The position numbers and the translations under genes are program-made. From a virus: DNA of 27,593 nt. The notes beneath the pieces were generated by a model that was not told the origin of the DNA, did no database searches, and was given only the letters and a program-made list of their open reading frames with translations. The stretch is taken from the IMG/VR virus record IMGVR_UViG_3300033978_000539, positions 1-27,593 of that record. One strand, 5' to 3'. This document shows positions 15,255-21,560 of the stretch, piece after piece (the stretch's first letter is position 1; each line of letters opens with the position of its first letter).

Positions 15255-17060
15255 TCAGGCTAGTGCGGGTGCCGGGCCTGCCATCTGTGCGAGCTCCGGC
15301 GGGAGACCTCCGCCAGGAGCGGCGGGAGGCGGTGGCGGTTGCATGGCCTGCGTGAGGTCTTGGGCGCTCGTGATGTAGCGGCGCAAGAGCTCGAGGCTCA
15401 CGGGGTCGGCGTCCTCGAGGCGGGCAAGGTTGTAGGCCTTGGCGCCACGCGCGACGATCATGCCGAGGTTGTCGAATGGCTCGGCGATAACGGGCATTTG
15501 GCGCGCCAGGATCGCTTCGATGTTGCGATCGATGATGTGCTGGTCGCTGAGGTCCATGTCGTTCTGCGCTTGCAGGTCGGCAAGGTCGAGCACCTCGCGG
15601 AATTCGGGAATCCCGATGGCTCCGAGCTGCAAGAGCTTCTCCGCTTGGTCGATGCGGCTCGCAAGGTCGCGGGCAAACTGCGAGATCGGCATGACGCGGA
15701 TCGCGTAGTCGTCCTCGTCCATCGCCACTTCGCGCCACCGCATGACGGACGCGCGGCTTTTGCCCACGATGCGCACGGAAAACTTGGGGTCGTCTTCGGC
15801 CACGCGCGCGGCGGCGTCGATGGCGAGCTTGGCAATCTGGATGTGCCAGTCCGTCCATGCGCGGTGCATTGCAAGGAATCCCTCGGCCTCTACGTCGTCG
15901 AGCGTCTGGATGGCGATGCCGCTCGTCACGCCGCCGGGCTTTTGGTTTGCCACGCTCATGGCGCTTGCGCCCGACATCTCGGTCATCATGGGGCCGAGGT
16001 CGGTGAAGTAGCGGTACAGGTCCGCGGCCACGGACGGCGGCGCGAAGGGCTGAATTTGTCCAGGGTTGGCGCGCCAAATTGTGCCGGGCTCGTTGGTCAT
16101 TTGCTCCGTCGTGAACTCGACGCCGGGCGCCACGATAAAATGCGCGTGGCTCATGAGCTTGAACGTCTGCTGAAGCTTCACGGCCGTGAACTCGAGCTCG
16201 CGTTGAATCGGGAGGATGAGCTTGGCGAGGCTGACGGGGTAGAATCCTACCGGCGGCGCGTAGAATCGCAGGATCGCCACCGGGAACGTCTCGGCGGTCC
16301 ACTCCTCGTCGAGCAAAGTGTGCCCTTCGATGCTGATGTGGTGGCGTCCGGGGCTGTCGGCGGTGCCGATGGCCCACGCTTCGCACACACGCACGGCCTG
16401 CGGGTTGTAGGCGTCCGTGAGCCGCGTTGCGCCGATGTTCGACGGCGGCGGCGCGCTCATGATGGCGCCCTCGGACTCGGGGAACATGTCCGCGAGCACG
16501 CCGCGATCGAAGTCGTCCACGTAGTAAAGCCGGCGGGGCGTTCCTCCGTTGCACTCGGCCTCGCGGAGCTTCAGGCACCACGGCTTGAGCCGCTCGAAAC
16601 TCACGCGGCTGGGCTCGTCGTAAACTTTCACGGCGGCGAGGCCCGTGAGCAGCGCGTCACGGCACGCCATGTCCGCGATCGTGTCGATGCGCTCCGTCGC
16701 GAAAAGGCCCTCGAGGAAAAGGCTTAGGCCCTTGGCGCGCGTGCGCGTCGAGTAGTCGCCACCGGTCGAAACCGTCTGCGGGAGTATTTTGTTGCGAATG
16801 ATTTTCGCATGGATCGTGTCGAGAATGCGCCGGTACTTGTTGGGGACCAAGGCCTCCTCGTCGATGCGCCGGTACGGGCTGCCTTTGCGGCCCTGCGTCG
16901 GGAGCTCGACGCCGTAGGCCTCGATGTAGCGCGCCCATGCGTCGAGGCGCGTCTGATCGAGCGTGTCGAGCTCGCGCACCGTGGACCATACGCCGTCCAG
17001 CGCGGTGCGTGATTCGATTGGAAGGGTCCACCACCTGATACTCTGCGTCTGCGTCGTCAT
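15255..17060 (-). CDS. Portal (head-tail connector) protein
   Basis: The 601-residue product should form the dodecameric channel at the capsid vertex for DNA entry and exit. Size and position (directly after terL, before scaffold and capsid) fit. Features: IHAKIIRNKILP near the N terminus, a wing region around residues 130-280 with repeated aromatic segments (LYYVDDFDRG), a long helical stem with RELEFTAVKLQQTFKLM (about 315-331), the typical SGIAIQTLDDVEAEGF segment (about 410-425), and a C-terminal crown ending in a Pro/Gly/Ala-rich tail. ATG 17060 has GGAG about 9 bases upstream. It resembles podovirus-type portals more than the long-tailed HK97 type; this is judgement, not a search. Confidence 0.88.
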   Translation of the reverse strand: MTTQTQSIRWWTLPIESRTALDGVWSTVRELDTLDQTRLDAWARYIEAYGVELPTQGRKGSPYRRIDEEALVPNKYRRILDTIHAKIIRNKILPQTVSTGGDYSTRTRAKGLSLFLEGLFATERIDTIADMACRDALLTGLAAVKVYDEPSRVSFERLKPWCLKLREAECNGGTPRRLYYVDDFDRGVLADMFPESEGAIMSAPPPSNIGATRLTDAYNPQAVRVCEAWAIGTADSPGRHHISIEGHTLLDEEWTAETFPVAILRFYAPPVGFYPVSLAKLILPIQRELEFTAVKLQQTFKLMSHAHFIVAPGVEFTTEQMTNEPGTIWRANPGQIQPFAPPSVAADLYRYFTDLGPMMTEMSGASAMSVANQKPGGVTSGIAIQTLDDVEAEGFLAMHRAWTDWHIQIAKLAIDAAARVAEDDPKFSVRIVGKSRASVMRWREVAMDEDDYAIRVMPISQFARDLASRIDQAEKLLQLGAIGIPEFREVLDLADLQAQNDMDLSDQHIIDRNIEAILARQMPVIAEPFDNLGMIVARGAKAYNLARLEDADPVSLELLRRYITSAQDLTQAMQPPPPPAAPGGGLPPELAQMAGPAPALA

Positions 17061-17061
17061 G

Positions 17062-18678
17062 TCACCATCTCCGGCGCGCGGCACGTCTGCCGGCGTCCTC
17101 TGCGGCACGCTCAATGCGCGCGGCCTCTGCGTCGTACCACGCCTCGGTGTTCCGTTCATGCGGCGCCGGCCTCCGGTCGGGCACGAACTGCGCGCTGGCG
17201 AGCATGAGGCTTGGAACGAAGTCGCAATGGCGGCCGTCGCCGGCGGTCGGTAGCTCGAGGCGCACGCCCTGCATGGTCGTGGCGCGCTTGACGCGGAGCA
17301 CGTCCTCCCGCATGGCGGGGTGAGGGTGTAGCTCGAGGCGGCCCTCGAGGAGCTCGGAGCGGAAGCGCGCGGCCTGTTCCCACCGCTCGCGGCTTGGGGT
17401 CATGCGCGGGAGGAGCGTGAGGCCCTGTTGCAACGCGAGCTCACTTAGCGGGTCGGCGCTCCACTGATCGCACCATACGGCGGGCACGCGGTAACGCGCG
17501 GCGATGACGGCAATGTCGCGCAGCACGGTGGTTGCGCTCAGCGGCGCGTTTTTGCTGCCCACCCACTCACGCGCCACGTCGATGCGGCGCTTGTCGCCGT
17601 CGCGGCTCATGATCACGAGCGTCCATGCGTTGCCGCGGGTTGCGGCGTCCATTGCGGCCACGTAGGACCGCAGCGGGTCGGGCTCGAGGTCGCCCTGTGT
17701 GCGCGTCGCAGCGGCCACGGCATCCGGCGGCACGAGCGCGGACTCCGGCGCGGCGAACTCGGCGGCGCAGTCTACGCGGTAGGCGTCGGGGTCGCTCGCG
17801 CGGAGCTCCTCGATGCGCTCGGGCGTCCAGTAGTCCGGGTTCATGGCCCATCCGGGCGCACGCACGACCACGCGCGCGGCCGTTGGCTTTTTCCACGATT
17901 CCTGCACCTGCTCGAACACGGGACCGAACGGCGCCCACGGCGAACCGATGGCGATAAGCTGCGCGCCGGGGAGCATACGGCCGAGGACCACGCGGCGGGT
18001 CTCGTCGAAATTCACGGCGGCGTCGCCCTCGCCGGCCATGCGTGGCGCCTCGTCCACGATGACGCCGGCCATCCAGCGTGAAATGAGCGACGAGCCGGCA
18101 CGTTTGCCGGCCACGGTGCAAATCTCGATAGGCCGGCCCGATGGGTGACGCAGCATGAGCGAGTCGGCGCGGGGCTCGTCCACGAGGAGTTCGCGCAGCA
18201 CCGGGCTAGCCATGATGCTCCCGGCAAGGTGCGAATGCGCCACCTGCGCGAGGTCGAGGTCGAGCGATAAAATCGACACGCGCGGAATCTCGCCGGCCTT
18301 CAAATGCTCGCACGCAACGACCTGCGTAGCCCTGATGGCTGCGGCCGCGGCGAGCATGGTCTTGGCGGAACGAATCGACGCGACGACGGTCACCTCTCGA
18401 GGCCGCACGCCCACGAGCGCGGCCGCGTCGCCCACGGCCTCGAGGAGCTCAGGATTCGACGGGTCGAGTGTTGGATCGCCGTCCACGAGGCGTGCGAGCT
18501 GGCGCTGTAGCGGCGTCGCCGTCGTCAGCGCGAACCCCAGCCGGTGCGTCAGTAGGCTCTCGAGGCTCCCTAGCACCTCCCTCCGCTGATGCGACCAATA
18601 GGCCTGGAGGAGCGGCGAGCCGGATGTGCTCGATTCGCGCCCACGGGATGAGCGTGCCCGCGTCGCTGCCCACGTCAC
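17062..18678 (-). CDS. terL: Terminase large subunit (packaging ATPase and nuclease)
   Basis: The product pumps DNA into the prohead and cuts the concatemer. With GTG 18678 as start it has 538 residues: a Walker-A-like SIRSAKT (101-107, with Arg/Ser in place of the usual glycines, as in several phage terminases), Walker B with catalytic acid GVIVDEAPRM (205-214), a C-motif-like IAIGSPWAP (242-250), and nuclease-domain acids in AAMDAATRG (341-349, Asp344) and VWCDQW (401-406, Asp404). A SATPLQR-like TATPLQRQLARLVDG stretch (53-67) marks the N-terminal region. The start is uncertain: GTG 18678 forms GTGA with the upstream stop, but GTG 18576 is also possible and the frame overlaps the 18793 gene. 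The portal follows after one base. Confidence 0.9.
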   Translation of the reverse strand: MTWAATRARSSRGRESSTSGSPLLQAYWSHQRREVLGSLESLLTHRLGFALTTATPLQRQLARLVDGDPTLDPSNPELLEAVGDAAALVGVRPREVTVVASIRSAKTMLAAAAAIRATQVVACEHLKAGEIPRVSILSLDLDLAQVAHSHLAGSIMASPVLRELLVDEPRADSLMLRHPSGRPIEICTVAGKRAGSSLISRWMAGVIVDEAPRMAGEGDAAVNFDETRRVVLGRMLPGAQLIAIGSPWAPFGPVFEQVQESWKKPTAARVVVRAPGWAMNPDYWTPERIEELRASDPDAYRVDCAAEFAAPESALVPPDAVAAATRTQGDLEPDPLRSYVAAMDAATRGNAWTLVIMSRDGDKRRIDVAREWVGSKNAPLSATTVLRDIAVIAARYRVPAVWCDQWSADPLSELALQQGLTLLPRMTPSRERWEQAARFRSELLEGRLELHPHPAMREDVLRVKRATTMQGVRLELPTAGDGRHCDFVPSLMLASAQFVPDRRPAPHERNTEAWYDAEAARIERAAEDAGRRAARRRW

Positions 18679-18793
18679 GAATGAACGCCCCGAACGAACC
18701 CAAGTCGAGCCGCGACGACGGCAAGCGAATCGTCTCCTGCATCCGGTTGTCGATGTGAAGGCCGCTCACTAGCCGGATCAATACCTCGTCCAC
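18449..18793 (-). CDS. Small protein overlapping terminase start (up to 114 aa)
   Basis: GTG 18793 has a good ribosome-binding site (GAGGTG, 4 bases before). The first about 62 residues look like a real small protein (DEVLIRLVSGLHIDNRMQ, then FGAFIRDVG, ending IPWARIEHIRLA) and have G/C-rich third codon positions. After about residue 63 (near 18605) third positions lose that bias and the large-terminase frame gains it, so the last 50 residues (SAEGGAREPREPTDAPAG and on) may be a non-functional read-through. Either this gene truly overlaps terL by 230 bases, or there is a frameshift joining the two. No known domain is recognised. Confidence 0.55.
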   Translation of the reverse strand: MDEVLIRLVSGLHIDNRMQETIRLPSSRLDLGSFGAFIRDVGSDAGTLIPWARIEHIRLAAPPGLLVASAEGGAREPREPTDAPAGVRADDGDAATAPARTPRGRRSNTRPVES

Positions 18794-19076
18794 GTGTCAC
18801 CTCGAGGCGCAGACGTGCGCCGATACCGTGCCCGCGGAGCTCGCGGGCCACGAAACAGAACCACGGCACGCCGCCCACTGCGGCGCACCAACCAAAAAGC
18901 GTGTCATCGTCGGTCTCGGAGCACGCGACCACGATCGCGCTCTCGTTGAGCATGGCCCGCACGACGAGCTCGAGCTCCTCGCGGGTCACGTGCCTGACGA
19001 ACCGGTGCACCTGATGCAGCGCGGTGGCGGCGATGTACGCCGCGTCCGTGTCTCGAGCTGCGCGCGTCGCGATCAT
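18675..19076 (-). CDS. GNAT-like acetyltransferase protein beside terminase
   Basis: ATG 19076 overlaps the upstream stop as ATGA. The 133 residues show a GNAT-like layout: an N-terminal MIATRAARDTDAAYIAATAL segment, a beta hairpin (AIVVACSETDDDTLFGWCA), FCFVARELRGHGIGARL with RGHGIG (81-86) matching the R/Q-x-x-G-x-G/A acetyl-CoA loop, and a C-terminal AARLGFVRG resembling the last GNAT strand. Such GNAT-like proteins recur next to phage terminases; their substrate is unknown. The last 118 bases overlap the gene starting at 18793 in another frame, where third-position G+C drops in this frame, so the true end or the dual coding needs care. Confidence 0.65.
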   Translation of the reverse strand: MIATRAARDTDAAYIAATALHQVHRFVRHVTREELELVVRAMLNESAIVVACSETDDDTLFGWCAAVGGVPWFCFVARELRGHGIGARLRLEVTRGRGIDPASERPSHRQPDAGDDSLAVVAARLGFVRGVHS

Positions 19077-19204
19077 GCGTCCACCAGGTGTGCGAGCGTC
19101 AGCGCCACGACGAGCACGTGCGCCACACGGCCACGGTCCACGCCGACGCCAAGCGCGGCGAACCCAAGCACGTGCACGCCGGCGACAATCGCGAGCCGCG
19201 TCAC
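19073..19204 (-). CDS. Small membrane peptide (43 aa)
   Basis: GTG 19204 overlaps the small terminase stop, and the TGA at 19073 overlaps the next ATG, so both ends are coupled. The peptide has two hydrophobic stretches (LAIVAGVHVLGFAALGVGV and HVLVVALTLAHLV) split by DRGR, which suggests a two-pass hairpin in the membrane with a short turn. Holins and spanins are often small membrane proteins, but no lysis gene is adjacent, so this is only one option; a membrane-anchored packaging accessory or a chance ORF are others. Confidence 0.5.
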   Translation of the reverse strand: MTRLAIVAGVHVLGFAALGVGVDRGRVAHVLVVALTLAHLVDA

Positions 19205-19668
19205 TGGAGCGCGCCCACGTCCGAGGCCTTCGCCGCGGCCTCTCGAGCTCGCCGCGCCTTCTCGCCGGCGACCATGCGCTCGAGCTCGTCGAGCGGGATC
19301 TCCGCGAGCTCCGCGATTTGCGCGGCGCGCTTCTCGCGTTTCTGATTTTCCCAGGACATATCTCGACGGCCCCACTTCGGCGCGTGCTTGCGCTCGAGGA
19401 GCCACGCCGCTGCGGTCCACGTGTCGTTCGCGGCCCTGCGAATTGTCGCGACAAGCGAGGCTTCCGCCTCGCCTTCGGCGGCTTTCATGCGGTCGAGCAA
19501 GTCAAGAAATGGCTGCTCGCCCTTGTTGGCGCGCGTAACCCAGAGCTTCAGCGTGCCCACCTCGACGCCGGCATACTTCGCGGCTGCGCTGCGATAGTTG
19601 CCCATCTTCAGCGCGTTCACGATCTTGTCAGCCGTCTCCGGCGTCAGTGTCAGCGGTCGCCCTGCCAT
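19201..19668 (-). CDS. terS: Terminase small subunit
   Basis: The 155-residue product recognises phage DNA and presents it to the large terminase for packaging. Residues 8-45 form an N-terminal helix-turn-helix (ETADKIVNALKMGNYRSAA, then YAGVEVGTLKLWV), a layout typical of small terminases. Residues 50-95 contain the oligomerisation helices (EGEAEASLVATIRRAANDTWTAAAW is the core) and then WLLERKHAPKWGRRD, a pattern I associate with TerS-like phage proteins. The C-terminal third is charged and helical. GAGGGG 3 bases upstream marks ATG 19668. It lies four genes before terL in the usual order. The stop overlaps a GTG (GTGA). Confidence 0.82.
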   Translation of the reverse strand: MAGRPLTLTPETADKIVNALKMGNYRSAAAKYAGVEVGTLKLWVTRANKGEQPFLDLLDRMKAAEGEAEASLVATIRRAANDTWTAAAWLLERKHAPKWGRRDMSWENQKREKRAAQIAELAEIPLDELERMVAGEKARRAREAAAKASDVGALQ

Positions 19669-19675
19669 GGTCCCC

Positions 19676-19807
19676 TCAGAATGGTACGGCGGCTTGCGCG
19701 GCTTTGCGCTCCGCTACTCGGCGCTGCGCGTTCATTCGTGCGACTCGGCGCCCACCTGCGCCGCGTTTGCCCTTGTACTGTTCGCTCCCGCTCTTTGCCA
19801 TGCTCAT
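19676..19807 (-). CDS. Small basic protein (43 aa)
   Basis: ATG 19807 overlaps the preceding stop as ATGA, and the 43-codon frame ends in TGA at 19676, a few bases before the small terminase with its GAGGGG ribosome-binding site in between. The product is strongly basic (Lys/Arg-rich, starting MSMAKSGSEQYKGKRGAGG), with a helical second half ending AQAAVPF. It fills an otherwise empty 135-base gap. A nucleic-acid-binding role is plausible from charge only. A second ATG lies two codons in. Confidence 0.55.
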   Translation of the reverse strand: MSMAKSGSEQYKGKRGAGGRRVARMNAQRRVAERKAAQAAVPF

Positions 19808-20613
19808 ACTCCGGTGACTGCGGCCCACGTTGCCGCGTTGCCCATGTTAGCACGGTCCGTGAGCTCGAACCGCTCCACGATGCGGTCAATCCACTTCGCG
19901 TGGAATCTCACGGCCTCCGGGTCGCCGATGCTCACGGTAATCTGCTCGAGGTTCTGGCAACTGCGCAAGTTTGCGCTGCCCTCGATGCACCATGGCGCTG
20001 CGCCGTTATCGGGGATGAGGAGCGCCACTTTGGCGTGCGTGCCGGCCACGGCGTAGCGGCACGCCTTGCGCGGTAGGTTGGTGACGAGCGCCCGCCAAAG
20101 GGTCTCACGATAGTGCGAATAAAAGAAGTGACTTGTCACGAAGTCGAGGCCCGTCAGCGCCCCCTCGTCGAACGCGGTCCAAAGCGCGTCCACGTTCTCG
20201 ATCGAGTAGCTGAGCGTGGCGATCTTGGCTTTGCACGGCCCGATGAGCTTGGCGGCCTCCATGATGAGGTCGCCGAAAATGAACGTCCCTCGAAGGATGC
20301 ACCGCGTCGTACCCTCGCCGGCCTCGTGAAGCTGGTGCGCGAGGTTGCTCGCGTGCGTCGCCGCCATGCCGCCCGTCTGCGTGATGCGGCGCGGCTTTGT
20401 CATGAGCTCGAGCGGGTTGAGTCCGTCGAGCTGGTCCACCGCTCGCACCGGCCCCACGTCGGCGAATAGGTCGCCGCTCGCCTCCTCGAAGTCGAGCTCC
20501 GGCATGACGAATTCATCGCCGAGGGCGAAGCCGTCCACGGCCTCGAGCTCCTCGCGCTTCGGGCGGAAGCCTTTCTCGCCCTCGAACATCTGGATTTTCT
20601 TGGTGGCTTTCAT
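19804..20613 (-). CDS. Phospholipase-D-like (HKD superfamily) protein at head of late operon
   Basis: The 269-residue product resembles phage proteins with a single PLD-type active site: a THAK segment gives His193-x-Lys195, followed by CIEGSANLRS (209-218) with the Gly-Ser-x-Asn pattern, and NLEQ with Glu223. In the PLD superfamily two such motifs form a phosphodiesterase site that cleaves DNA or lipids; a protein with one motif would work as a dimer. The first 70 residues are a charged extension. ATG 20613 has AGGGA about 10 bases upstream; an ATG at 20787 is in frame but would run through the putative promoter. It lies next to the small terminase, so a nuclease role in packaging or host DNA breakdown is possible. 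The Asp of a full HKD motif is not clear. Confidence 0.65.
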   Translation of the reverse strand: MKATKKIQMFEGEKGFRPKREELEAVDGFALGDEFVMPELDFEEASGDLFADVGPVRAVDQLDGLNPLELMTKPRRITQTGGMAATHASNLAHQLHEAGEGTTRCILRGTFIFGDLIMEAAKLIGPCKAKIATLSYSIENVDALWTAFDEGALTGLDFVTSHFFYSHYRETLWRALVTNLPRKACRYAVAGTHAKVALLIPDNGAAPWCIEGSANLRSCQNLEQITVSIGDPEAVRFHAKWIDRIVERFELTDRANMGNAATWAAVTGV

Positions 20614-20647
20614 CTGGCGCCGTCCCTCGGGCTGGTGAGGTTGCGAG

Positions 20648-20679
20648 CCGGAAGGCCTCGTTGCGTCAAGGCCTCCCGG
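20648..20679 (-). promoter_or_regulatory. Leader hairpin before the late genes
   Basis: Arms 20648-20658 and 20669-20679 pair over 11 positions around a 10-base loop; the one imperfect position (20652/20675) is A-C on the plus strand but a G-U pair in minus-strand RNA, so the hairpin is fully paired in the sense of the genes. There is no following T run, so it is not an intrinsic terminator. It could protect the 5' end of the late mRNA. Confidence 0.45.
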
Positions 20680-20689
20680 TGCACGATTT

Positions 20690-20717
20690 CTGTTAGCACA
20701 ATCGCTGCCGGAATCAA
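20690..20717 (-). promoter_or_regulatory. Candidate late-operon promoter
   Basis: On the minus strand, TTGATT (20717-20712) is followed after 16 bases by TGCTAACAG, an extended -10-like element with TAACAG at 20695-20690. The match to the sigma-70 consensus is partial. Support comes mainly from position: it is in the only sizeable gap between the replication module and the packaging/virion genes. The predicted transcript would begin near 20683 and start almost at once with the hairpin at 20648-20679. Confidence 0.35.
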
Positions 20718-20794
20718 TCGCGATCGCTTTTGTGCTTGACGGTTCCCTCTCTCTCCCCTCACACTCCCCTCTCACTTCCTCCGGCATGCGAACC

Positions 20795-20819
20795 GATCTT
20801 CGATGATCGATCTGCGATC
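20795..20819. promoter_or_regulatory. Cluster of four GATC sites
   Basis: GATC occurs at 20795, 20805, 20809 and 20816, with a fifth at 20722 inside the palindrome GCGATCGC (20720-20727). The cluster lies in the gap before the late genes, beside a purine-rich minus-strand tract (about 20745-20782). Since the phage encodes a Dam-like enzyme, methylation-sensitive control is conceivable, but specificity is unproven. Confidence 0.35.
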
Positions 20820-20835
20820 GCGGGCGCGCGCGAGG

Positions 20836-21198
20836 CTAGTGGTCGTCCATCAGCGCGGCGAGCTCTCGGCGAAGGGCGGTGCACTCGGTCGCGAGCCCGC
20901 GCACCATCTCCACCACGTCGAACGAGTCGAGCGCGGGGATCGGTGTGCTTGGAAGCGCGTCGGTCAACGCGCCGTGGATGGCTCGTAGGATGGCGTGGGA
21001 GCGCACGTAGCCGTCGCACTCCGCCTCCAGCTCCCGCACGCGCGCCGCAAGTTGAGGCGCGGCAAGCGCGTCAGCCATCGCGCGTTCGCGGAGCGGGTCA
21101 ACGTGGCCCCTTCCACGCGCGAACGGGTCGCCCTTTGGGATCTGGTCAACGTTGGCCATGATTTCCTCGAACGTCACCACGTCTTTTCGATGGGTCAT
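20836..21198 (-). CDS. Hypothetical helical protein, last gene of the early module (120 aa)
   Basis: Start ATG 21198 overlaps the previous stop (ATGA). The protein begins with a conserved-looking segment (THRKDVVTFEEIMANVD, then IPKGDPFARGRGH), followed by the shared helix AARVRELEAEC and a final leucine-rich coiled-coil-like part (VEMVRGLATECTALRRELAAL). The shared VRELEAEC segment with the upstream gene suggests partial duplication or recombination. Function unknown. A 222-base gap follows, the largest without a supported gene. Confidence 0.68.
   Translation of the reverse strand: MTHRKDVVTFEEIMANVDQIPKGDPFARGRGHVDPLRERAMADALAAPQLAARVRELEAECDGYVRSHAILRAIHGALTDALPSTPIPALDSFDVVEMVRGLATECTALRRELAALMDDH
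21016..21039. repeat. 24-bp direct repeat, copy 2
   Basis: Identical to 21396-21419, 380 bases away, in the neighbouring gene. Flanking bases diverge quickly, so it is a short exact patch and not a whole-gene duplication at DNA level. Confidence 0.75.
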
Positions 21199-21560
21199 TT
21201 GCTCATATCCTCCGCCATTGCCCGCGCTGCGGCGCGAATCAGGTCCATCAATTTCCCGAACGAGATCTCCCCGTCGTTGTACTCGTGGAGCACCTTCCGC
21301 ACGCCCTCGTAGCTGAGGCCGTAGGCGCGCATTTGCTCGGCCTCCTGACGAATCATCGCGGAGAAGTTCAGCGCCGCGAAGGTCTTCATGCGCTTGCACT
21401 CCGCCTCCAGCTCCCGCACTCGTGCGATGAGCGCGGGGACGTCGGTGCGGGCAAATCTGTCGGCTCGTTTGCAGTACCCGCGCGCAGCCGACTCGGTGTC
21501 GATGTAGTCTGCGGCGAGTGTTGACCTGCAAAACGCTTCGATTTCGTCGAGGTTGATCAT
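21195..21560 (-). CDS. Hypothetical helical protein sharing a segment with its neighbour (121 aa)
   Basis: Start ATG 21560 overlaps the methyltransferase stop as ATGA. The N-terminal 35 residues (LDEIEAFCRSTLAADYID) are globular; residues 40-56 (DVPALIARVRELEAECKR) form a helix of a kind common in phage early proteins; the rest is helical with a DGEISFGKLMDLI segment that could be a second small domain. The DNA coding for VRELEAEC is identical over 24 bases to a segment in the next gene. No function is recognised. Confidence 0.7.
   Translation of the reverse strand: MINLDEIEAFCRSTLAADYIDTESAARGYCKRADRFARTDVPALIARVRELEAECKRMKTFAALNFSAMIRQEAEQMRAYGLSYEGVRKVLHEYNDGEISFGKLMDLIRAAARAMAEDMSK
21396..21419. 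repeat. 24-bp direct repeat, copy 1
   Basis: The 24 bases beginning GCACTCCGCCTCC are identical to 21016-21039. Both copies lie in the same reading frame of adjacent genes and code for VRELEAEC, so they could serve as a site for homologous recombination between the genes. Confidence 0.75.

Noticed and set aside
15339-16727. Plus-strand frame of 462 codons opposite the portal
   Set aside because: Shadow of the portal gene; composition is implausible and there is no neighbouring plus-strand gene.
20614-20787. N-terminal extension of the PLD-like protein from ATG 20787
   Set aside because: The frame is open, but the 58 extra residues are low-complexity, cross the candidate promoter and hairpin, and the ATG lacks a ribosome-binding site; ATG 20613 fits better.
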